Source: Candidatus Nitrotoga sp. CP45
GTDB taxonomy: Bacteria; Bacteroidota; Bacteroidia; Flavobacteriales; Flavobacteriaceae
Direction: 5' to 3'
Assembly (NCBI GenBank): GCA_943329165.2
Contig: CALQCV020000001.1
Location: 1-27,869, forward strand
Length of the DNA: 27,869 bases
Each line of letters starts with the position of its first letter. Within the stretch, counting starts at the first letter, position 1. The translations under genes and the position numbers were made by a program. The notes below the pieces were generated by a model. That model saw nothing but the letters and a program-made list of their open reading frames with translations. It did not search any database and was not told the origin of the DNA. Positions 22,567-27,869 of the stretch are shown one piece after another.

Positions 22567-23082
22567 TTATTTATTCAATACCTTAATATTTGACTGGTCA
22601 ATTTGAAATGCATTTACAACTGAATTGTAATCTGATAAATCCACAGCAACTTTCATTTTATTTGAAAAATAACCTGGGATAATTACAATTCTGAAGGTTT
22701 GATTAGTAATGTAACTTGGCGTTAAAGTCAAATCATAAGTTCCGCCAGCATAAATCGTAAAATCTTCTTTGCTGAAATCAAAATCGTAATCCAACTCACC
22801 TTCATTTAAGTATAAGGTCCTTGGAATTAATTGCCATATTGGCGTACTAGAATCAATAATTCCTGATAATCTGTAAATTAGGATGACATCTGAAGGATAA
22901 ATTTGAGGGTTTAATGTCTGATAAATTGAATAACTGTTTCCTCCGTCAAAACCAAAATTAATATTTCTAAGTTCAAATACTTCACTTATGGTATCGTTAT
23001 CAGTAGTATCATCGTTGCTAGTGCTACATCCTTCTAGCGTTATCATCCCGATAAAAGCTAAAATTAGAGTAAATTTTTTCAT
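22567..23082 (-). CDS. Hypothetical lipoprotein
   Basis: This 171-residue protein has a lipoprotein signal: MKKFTLILAFIGMITLEGCS with the lipobox cysteine at residue 19. An acidic Ser/Asn/Asp/Thr linker (STSNDDTTDNDT) follows. The remainder is rich in beta-prone and aromatic residues (FELRNINFGFDGGNSYSIY, IYAGGTYDLTLTPSY), suggesting a small beta-sandwich in the periplasm or at the outer membrane. The look is common among flavobacterial lipoproteins, but no named family was recognised. The gene stands alone, sharing a terminator with the convergent synthase gene. Confidence 0.82.
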   Translation of the reverse strand: MKKFTLILAFIGMITLEGCSTSNDDTTDNDTISEVFELRNINFGFDGGNSYSIYQTLNPQIYPSDVILIYRLSGIIDSSTPIWQLIPRTLYLNEGELDYDFDFSKEDFTIYAGGTYDLTLTPSYITNQTFRIVIIPGYFSNKMKVAVDLSDYNSVVNAFQIDQSNIKVLNK

Positions 23083-23099
23083 AATAAATTACATTTAAG

Positions 23100-23121
23100 A
23101 CCTGTCTGCCGACAGGCAGGT
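23100..23121. repeat. Extragenic GC-rich palindrome, REP-like
   Basis: ACCTGTCTG-CCGA-CAGGCAGGT is a 9-base stem with one G-U pair and a 4-base loop. Nested dyads CTGTC/GACAG and CTGCC/GGCAG overlap it. It is strikingly GC-rich against an AT-rich background. I recall similar palindromes as dispersed repeats in Flavobacteria, but copy number cannot be checked here. Confidence 0.6.
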
Positions 23122-23179
23122 TAATGATATTTACGTTTAACCAATATTGATGCCAAACTTTAATTAAAACAAATAATTG

Positions 23180-23187
23180 TATTTTTG
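23180..23187 (+). promoter_or_regulatory. Bacteroidota -7 promoter box for the 48-residue gene
   Basis: TATTTTTG is an exact TAnnTTTG match that ends only 7 bases before the ATG, so the mRNA would be almost leaderless. Confidence 0.55.
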
Positions 23188-23194
23188 AGCCACC

Positions 23195-23341
23195 ATGGGA
23201 AGAAACAATGCTAAAAATATTAAAGCGCATAACGATAAGCTGCACAAAGCACAAGACAAAGAAAAAGCCAAAAAATCTGCTCGAGCTGAACAACTGAAAG
23301 CTATTGTGAAGAAGTTTAACGAGGATAAATCAAGCGAATAG
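23195..23341 (+). CDS. Small basic helical protein, 48 residues, function unknown
   Basis: ATG 23195 to TAG 23341 encodes a Lys/Ala/Glu-rich peptide beginning MGRNNAKNIKAHNDKLHKAQ and ending VKKFNEDKSSE. There is no cysteine, tryptophan or hydrophobic stretch. The composition predicts one long amphipathic or coiled helix with net positive charge, compatible with nucleic-acid or ribosome association (inference). Support for a real gene: an exact -7 box just upstream, coding-like composition, a hairpin with a T-rich tail just after the stop, and a position in a 357-base spacer that is otherwise empty. It lies between two different extragenic palindromes. Confidence 0.7.
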   Translation: MGRNNAKNIKAHNDKLHKAQDKEKAKKSARAEQLKAIVKKFNEDKSSE

Positions 23342-23343
23342 AA

Positions 23344-23373
23344 AAACCTCACTTTTCTGTGAAGCTTTTATTT
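23344..23373 (+). terminator. Weak terminator after the 48-residue gene
   Basis: AAAACCTCAC and GTGAAGCTTTT pair with two mismatches around TTTTCT and are followed by ATTT. It begins 3 bases after the stop. Confidence 0.45.
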
Positions 23374-23375
23374 AG

Positions 23376-23395
23376 ATCCCGATTGCTATCGGGGT
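23376..23395. repeat. Extragenic palindrome ATCCCGAT-TGCT-ATCGGGGT
   Basis: This is an 8-base stem with one G-U pair and a 4-base loop, GC-rich for its surroundings. It resembles a second type of dispersed flavobacterial palindrome (ATCCCGAT...ATCGGGAT) known to me from memory. It may double as a terminator between the small gene and icmF. Confidence 0.55.
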
Positions 23396-23407
23396 AAGCG
23401 ATTGACA

Positions 23408-23430
23408 CATTTTTTCCATAGCAAAAAATG
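23408..23430 (-). terminator. A/T hairpin downstream of the mutase gene
   Basis: CATTTTTT (23408-23415) and AAAAAATG (23423-23430) pair perfectly over a 7-base loop, starting 9 bases beyond the mutase stop. The stem is almost all A-T and lacks a T-run, so terminator function is weakly supported. Confidence 0.35.
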
Positions 23431-23439
23431 GTTCTCTGC

Positions 23440-26400
23440 TTACATATTTCGTCGATACTGCCCTCCTACTTCAAACAAACCAGCAGTAATCTGTCCAAGT
23501 GAACAATATTTAGTAGCATTCATCAACACTTCAAAAATGTTTTCGTTATTAATCGCAGCATTTTGCAAGGCTGCTATTTGCTCCTCTTCCTTGTCGTGAT
23601 AGATTTTGTGCAAATTATCCAAAGTTTGTATCTGCACTTGTTTTTCTTCTTCGGTGGCACGAATCACTTCAGCAGGTAAAATGGTTGGTGAGCCTTTAGA
23701 ACTTAAGAAGGTGTTTACTCCAATAATTGGGAATTCTCCCGAATGCTTTAAGGTTTCATAATACAAACTTTCTTCCTGTATTTTACTTCTTTGGTACATA
23801 GTTTCCATAGCGCCAAGCACTCCGCCACGTTCCGTTATTCTGTCGAATTCCAGTAATACAGCATCTTCAACCAAATCGGTTAATTCTTCTATGATAAACG
23901 AACCCTGAATCGGATTTTCATTTTTGGCTAAGCCCAATTCTTTATTAATAATCAATTGAATTGCCATTGCTCGACGCACACTTTCTTCCGTTGGTGTTGT
24001 AATTGCTTCGTCGTACGCATTCGTATGTAGCGAATTACAGTTATCATAAATTGCATACAAAGCTTGAAGCGTTGTACGAATATCATTGAAATCAATTTCC
24101 TGAGCATGTAAGGAACGTCCCGAAGTTTGAATGTGGTATTTCAACATCTGTGCTCTTTCATTGGCACCGTATTTATTCTTCATGGCTTTCGCCCAAATCT
24201 TGCGCGCTACTCTTCCGATTACAGCATATTCCGGATCAACTCCGTTTGAGAAGAAGAACGATAAGTTTGGTCCGAAATCGTTGATATCCATGCCGCGACT
24301 CAAATAATATTCCACGTAAGTGAAACCATTCGATAACGTAAACGCTAATTGCGTAATTGGATTCGCCCCAGCTTCAGCAATATGATAACCTGAGATTGAA
24401 ACCGAATAGAAGTTACGTACGTTTTTATGAATAAAATATTCCTGTACGTCACCCATCAATCGCAAAGCAAATTCGGTAGAGAAAATACAAGTGTTTTGCG
24501 CTTGGTCTTCTTTCAAAATATCAGCCTGTACCGTACCACGAACTTGCGTTAGCGTTTTTATTTTAATATCCTGATAAACATCCGTCGGCAAAACCTGATC
24601 ACCGGTAACTCCAAGCAGCATCAAGCCTAAACCATTGTTTTCTTTTGGCAATTCTCCATTGTATTTTGGTCTTGGCAATCCTTTTTTCTTGTAAATTTCG
24701 TTGATTCTTTCTTCAACTTCCACTTGAAGGTCATTTTCTGAAATATATTTTTCACAGTTTTGATCAATGGCAGCATTCATAAAGAATCCCAATAACATTG
24801 GTGCTGGACCATTGATGGTCATCGAAACTGAAGTCAATGGGTGGCACAAATCAAAACCGGAATACAATTTCTTAGCATCGTCCAAACAACAAATAGAAAC
24901 TCCGGCATTTCCGATTTTTCCATAAATATCCGGACGCAAATCTGGGTCGTTTCCGTACAAAGTCACACTATCAAAAGCGGTTGAAAGACGTTTAGCAGGC
25001 AAACCTGCGCTCACATAATGGAAACGCTTGTTCGTTCTTTCTGGTCCACCTTCACCGGCAAACATACGTGATGGATCTTCACCTTCTCGTTTAAACGGAT
25101 ATAGACCCGAAGCAAACGGAAACTCTCCAGGGACATTTTCTTGCAGGTTCCATTTTAAAATATCACCCCAAGCCTGGTATTTTGGTAGCGCCACTTTTGG
25201 AAGTTGAGTATGCGATAAGCTTTCGGTATGTGTTTGAATTTTGATTTCCTTATCACGAACCTTAAAGCTATACACCGGATTTTTATATGTTTGAACCTTG
25301 TCATTCCAAGTAAGGATTATTTCCCAATTGAATGGATCAAGGTTCATTTTTACTCTGTCAAATTCTTTAACTAATAGGTTTAGAAAATCTTTGTTATCAT
25401 TATTGAAATCCAATACATTAATATCAATTCCAGCTTTGTTAATTTGTGCAGGTTTTTTCGCAACACTTTCTATGGTTTTATAGATTCCGTATAACTTTTG
25501 CGCAACTTCAACTTGTGCTAAAACAATCTCGTCATACTTGCGGTTGTTCTCAGCTATTTCAGATAAATATCGGGTTCTGTGTGGCGGAATAACAAAAATC
25601 TTCTCACTCATTTCACGGGTAATCTGGAAAGTAGATTTTAAATCGGCTCCAGTTCTTTCCACAACTTTGTCCATCACTTTTTTGTAAAGTGTGTTCATTC
25701 CTGGGTCATTGAACTGTGAAGCGATTGTCCCAAAAACAGGCATATCATCCGGAGTTGTATCCCAAAGATTGTGATTGCGTTGGTATTGTTTTTTTACATC
25801 GCGTAATGCATCTAAGCCACCTCGTTTGTCAAATTTGTTCAAAGCCACCACATCGGCAAAATCAAGCATGTCGATTTTCTCTAATTGTGTGGCTGCCCCA
25901 AATTCAGGCGTCATTACATATAACGCTATATCAGAATGATCCATTATTTCAGTATCCGATTGTCCAATACCTGAAGTTTCTAAAATAATAATATCATATT
26001 TAGCCGCTTTCAGAACCTGAATCGCTTCGGCAACATATTTAGACAAAGCCAAGTTAGACTGACGTGTAGCCAACGAACGCATATAAACTCTAGAATTATT
26101 AATCGCATTCATTCTGATTCTATCTCCTAATAAAGCACCGCCAGTTTTACGTTTTGATGGATCAACTGAAATCAATCCAATAGTTTTTTCTGGGAAATCA
26201 ATTAGAAATCTTCTAACCAACTCATCAACCAAAGAAGATTTTCCAGCTCCACCGGTTCCTGTAATTCCAAGGACTGGAATCTTTGATGTTTCATTCATCA
26301 TGTGAATATCATCAAAAATTGGTTTGGCTATTTCCGGAAAATTCTCTGCAGCAGAAATTAAACGTGCAATCGCAGTTGGATTTTTATCTTCGATAAGTTT

Positions 26401-26865
26401 TAATTCACCATTCAATTCATTGCCAATAGGATAATCGGATTGCTTCACCAAATCGTTAATCATACCTTGTAATCCCATCGCCCGACCATCATCCGGAGCA
26501 TAAATTCGGGTAATTCCGTAGGCTTGTAATTCGGCAATTTCGCTTGGCAAAATTACTCCGCCTCCACCACCAAAAATCTTGATATGACCTGCGCCTTTTT
26601 CCTTTAACAAATCGAACATGTATTTGAAATACTCATTATGCCCGCCTTGATAGGAAGTCAAAGCAATGGCATTTGCATCTTCTTGGATGGCTGTATTTAC
26701 TACTTCTTCTGCGCTTCTATCGTGACCCAAATGAATAACTTCAACACCTGTTGCCTGTATAATTCTTCGCATAATATTGATAGCAGCATCATGGCCATCA
26801 AAAAGAGAAGCTGCGGTTACAATTCTTACTTTATTTTTAGGGATATACGGTTGTTCTTGAACCAT
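23440..26865 (-). CDS. icmF: Fused isobutyryl-CoA mutase (IcmF-type B12-dependent acyl-CoA mutase)
   Basis: This 1141-residue enzyme fuses three parts. Residues about 12-150 form the B12-binding domain with DGHD (His25, cobalt ligand) and [13 protein letters not shown]. Residues about 195-430 form a MeaB-like chaperone GTPase with Walker [10 protein letters not shown] near 202-212. From about 560 comes the mutase TIM barrel, with [29 protein letters not shown]. The substrate positions read Phe591 (YPFKR, where methylmalonyl-CoA mutase has Tyr) and Gln790 (QNTCIF, where it has Arg). That pair points to isobutyryl/butyryl-CoA or a related branched acyl-CoA, not methylmalonyl-CoA. Divergent from purU; a degenerate -7 box lies upstream. 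Confidence 0.93.
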   Translation of the reverse strand: MVQEQPYIPKNKVRIVTAASLFDGHDAAINIMRRIIQATGVEVIHLGHDRSAEEVVNTAIQEDANAIALTSYQGGHNEYFKYMFDLLKEKGAGHIKIFGGGGGVILPSEIAELQAYGITRIYAPDDGRAMGLQGMINDLVKQSDYPIGNELNGELKLIEDKNPTAIARLISAAENFPEIAKPIFDDIHMMNETSKIPVLGITGTGGAGKSSLVDELVRRFLIDFPEKTIGLISVDPSKRKTGGALLGDRIRMNAINNSRVYMRSLATRQSNLALSKYVAEAIQVLKAAKYDIIILETSGIGQSDTEIMDHSDIALYVMTPEFGAATQLEKIDMLDFADVVALNKFDKRGGLDALRDVKKQYQRNHNLWDTTPDDMPVFGTIASQFNDPGMNTLYKKVMDKVVERTGADLKSTFQITREMSEKIFVIPPHRTRYLSEIAENNRKYDEIVLAQVEVAQKLYGIYKTIESVAKKPAQINKAGIDINVLDFNNDNKDFLNLLVKEFDRVKMNLDPFNWEIILTWNDKVQTYKNPVYSFKVRDKEIKIQTHTESLSHTQLPKVALPKYQAWGDILKWNLQENVPGEFPFASGLYPFKREGEDPSRMFAGEGGPERTNKRFHYVSAGLPAKRLSTAFDSVTLYGNDPDLRPDIYGKIGNAGVSICCLDDAKKLYSGFDLCHPLTSVSMTINGPAPMLLGFFMNAAIDQNCEKYISENDLQVEVEERINEIYKKKGLPRPKYNGELPKENNGLGLMLLGVTGDQVLPTDVYQDIKIKTLTQVRGTVQADILKEDQAQNTCIFSTEFALRLMGDVQEYFIHKNVRNFYSVSISGYHIAEAGANPITQLAFTLSNGFTYVEYYLSRGMDINDFGPNLSFFFSNGVDPEYAVIGRVARKIWAKAMKNKYGANERAQMLKYHIQTSGRSLHAQEIDFNDIRTTLQALYAIYDNCNSLHTNAYDEAITTPTEESVRRAMAIQLIINKELGLAKNENPIQGSFIIEELTDLVEDAVLLEFDRITERGGVLGAMETMYQRSKIQEESLYYETLKHSGEFPIIGVNTFLSSKGSPTILPAEVIRATEEEKQVQIQTLDNLHKIYHDKEEEQIAALQNAAINNENIFEVLMNATKYCSLGQITAGLFEVGGQYRRNM

Positions 26866-26921
26866 TGTTAAATAAGTGTCTGTTTTAAGGGTGCAATTTA
26901 AGGATTTTTCAAAAAATGGAC

Positions 26922-26933
26922 TACTAATTAGTA
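26922..26933. promoter_or_regulatory. 12-base perfect palindrome in the icmF/purU spacer
   Basis: TACTAATTAGTA is a perfect palindrome about 57 bases upstream of the icmF ATG. TGGACTAC overlaps its left edge (26917-26924) and recurs at 26996-27003. It is a candidate operator; regulator unknown. Confidence 0.3.
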
Positions 26934-26989
26934 CAAAACATAAAAATTAGTTTTATTAAAAATCTAAGCAAAATAAGATTAGATTTGGA

Positions 26990-26997
26990 CTACAGAA
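26990..26997 (+). promoter_or_regulatory. Bacteroidota -7 promoter box for purU
   Basis: TAGATTTG is an exact TAnnTTTG match ending 21 bases before the purU ATG. Confidence 0.6.
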
Positions 26998-27018
26998 TCA
27001 TTGAATTTTAAGTGTCAA

Positions 27019-27869
27019 ATGAATAAAATTGTCATACTCATCCATTGCCGAGATCAAAAGGGAATTATAGCAGCTGTTACCAACTATATTGTATCGATAG
27101 AGGGAAATATCATTTATCTTGACCAACATGTAGATGGTGATCAAGATGTGTTTTTTATGAGGTTGGAATGTGAGTTTGCGAAAGACCGTTTTAATTTAGA
27201 AGACATCAAAAATAACTTTCAGAAAAACTTAGCAAGTCCTTTTTCGATGTCGTGGTCAGTTCAGCTTCAGGAGAGAAAACCGAGGATGGCCATTTTTGTT
27301 TCTAAATACGATCATTGTTTGTATGATATTCTTTCCCGATATAGTACTGGCGAATTACATGTTGAAATTCCGATTATTATCAGCAATCACAATGATTTAA
27401 GCGCTGTAGCCGAACGATTTTCTATTCCGTTTCATTGTATTCCTTTTAGTAAAGAAAACAAAGAAGTAGGTGAAAAAGCGCAGCTAGAAATTCTAAAAGA
27501 ACACCAAATTGATTTCATTGTTTTGGCGCGTTATATGCAGATTATTACTCCAAATTTGATTGAATTGTTCAAAAACAAAATCATCAATATTCATCATTCA
27601 TTTTTACCAGCTTTTCCGGGAGCAAAACCTTATCATTCGGCATTTAATAGAGGTGTCAAAATTATTGGTGCCACGAGTCATTATGTTACAGAAGAATTAG
27701 ATGAAGGACCAATTATCGAGCAAGATATTACGCGGGTTACGCACAGTCATTCTATCGAAGACTTTATCATGAAAGGAAAAGATTTGGAACGTATGGTTTT
27801 GGCAAGAGCAATTAAACTTCATGCTGAAAGGAAAACCATGGTTTATAACAATAAAACGGTGGTTTTTTC
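27019..27869 (+). CDS. purU: Formyltetrahydrofolate deformylase (runs off the window)
   Basis: PurU hydrolyses 10-formyl-THF to formate and THF, balancing one-carbon units and supplying formate for purine synthesis. The frame from ATG 27019 stays open for 283 codons to the window edge, already the usual length of about 280-285, so only the last residues are missing. An N-terminal ACT-like domain (VILIHCRDQKGIIAAVTNYI, residues about 4-80) is followed by a formyltransferase-fold domain. That domain holds LARYMQII, the catalytic Asn/His motif INIHHSFLPAFPGAKPYH, and ELDEGPIIEQDI with the catalytic Asp. The ACT domain separates PurU from the glycinamide formyltransferase PurN. It is divergent from icmF. 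Confidence 0.95.
   Translation, partial: MNKIVILIHCRDQKGIIAAVTNYIVSIEGNIIYLDQHVDGDQDVFFMRLECEFAKDRFNLEDIKNNFQKNLASPFSMSWSVQLQERKPRMAIFVSKYDHCLYDILSRYSTGELHVEIPIIISNHNDLSAVAERFSIPFHCIPFSKENKEVGEKAQLEILKEHQIDFIVLARYMQIITPNLIELFKNKIINIHHSFLPAFPGAKPYHSAFNRGVKIIGATSHYVTEELDEGPIIEQDITRVTHSHSIEDFIMKGKDLERMVLARAIKLHAERKTMVYNNKTVVF

Noticed and set aside
23024..23293. An 89-codon minus-strand frame across the 23083-23194 spacer
   Set aside because: It runs through the GC-rich palindrome (giving LPVGRQ) and overlaps the lipoprotein start and the better supported 48-residue gene.

Overview
The window is AT-rich chromosomal DNA that looks like a Flavobacterium or close relative (Flavobacteriaceae, Bacteroidota). 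The evidence is the gene families (PriA, IcmF-type mutase, Cys-free sirtuin, flavobacterial P-type ATPase, OmpL-like barrel, four-helix-bundle protein), the near absence of purine-rich ribosome binding sites, and nine exact matches to the Bacteroidota -7 promoter box TAnnTTTG placed 7 to 53 nt upstream of start codons. No rRNA, tRNA, CRISPR array, phage or insertion sequence was seen. No gene-free stretch exceeds 300 bases; the longest, 11127-11406 (280 bases), holds the guaB terminator and candidate operators for amtB.

Layout. 1-203 is the tail of a LytTR-type response regulator, convergent with and overlapping priA. 200-4889 is a tight minus-strand operon read nadC > yihY/brkB-like > DUF2147 protein > priA, with gaps of 0 bases, a 4-base overlap and 11 bases. 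5029-6941 (plus) holds pyrD and a hydroxymethylglutaryl-CoA-lyase-family gene. A P-type cation ATPase (7016-9517, minus) is divergent from guaB (9654-11126), which is followed by amtB and an outer-membrane barrel gene. purB and a class III sirtuin gene follow on the minus strand, then trmH (plus), a frameshifted four-helix-bundle gene bracketed by inverted repeats, a carboxypeptidase-regulatory-like secreted protein and a DEAD-box RNA helicase with an RG-rich tail. 20538-22487 holds the divergent pair rdgB and an alpha-oxoamine synthase (serine palmitoyltransferase-like). Then come a lipoprotein, a 48-residue basic protein between two extragenic palindromes, a large fused acyl-CoA mutase (IcmF type), and purU, which runs off the end.

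Most genes are housekeeping: NAD, pyrimidine and purine synthesis (nadC, pyrD, guaB, purB, purU), replication restart (priA), RNA modification and remodelling (trmH, helicase), nucleotide-pool cleaning (rdgB) and acyl-CoA metabolism (HMG-CoA lyase-like, IcmF).

The more unusual content lies between the genes. (1) guaB and purB carry the same 8-N5-8 dyad (ATTCTGAA-N5-TTCAG[A/C]AT) at nearly the same place between promoter and start codon, suggesting a purine-regulon operator or leader hairpin. (2) A 471-base unit with inverted CAGTCT-word termini carries the four-helix-bundle gene, and a related word hairpin without a gene lies between another convergent gene pair. (3) Several other intergenic regions are built from short, degenerate, reduplicated words forming imperfect palindromes. 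(4) amtB is preceded by two dyads sharing a TTATACCC-like half-site. These are inferences from sequence pattern only.
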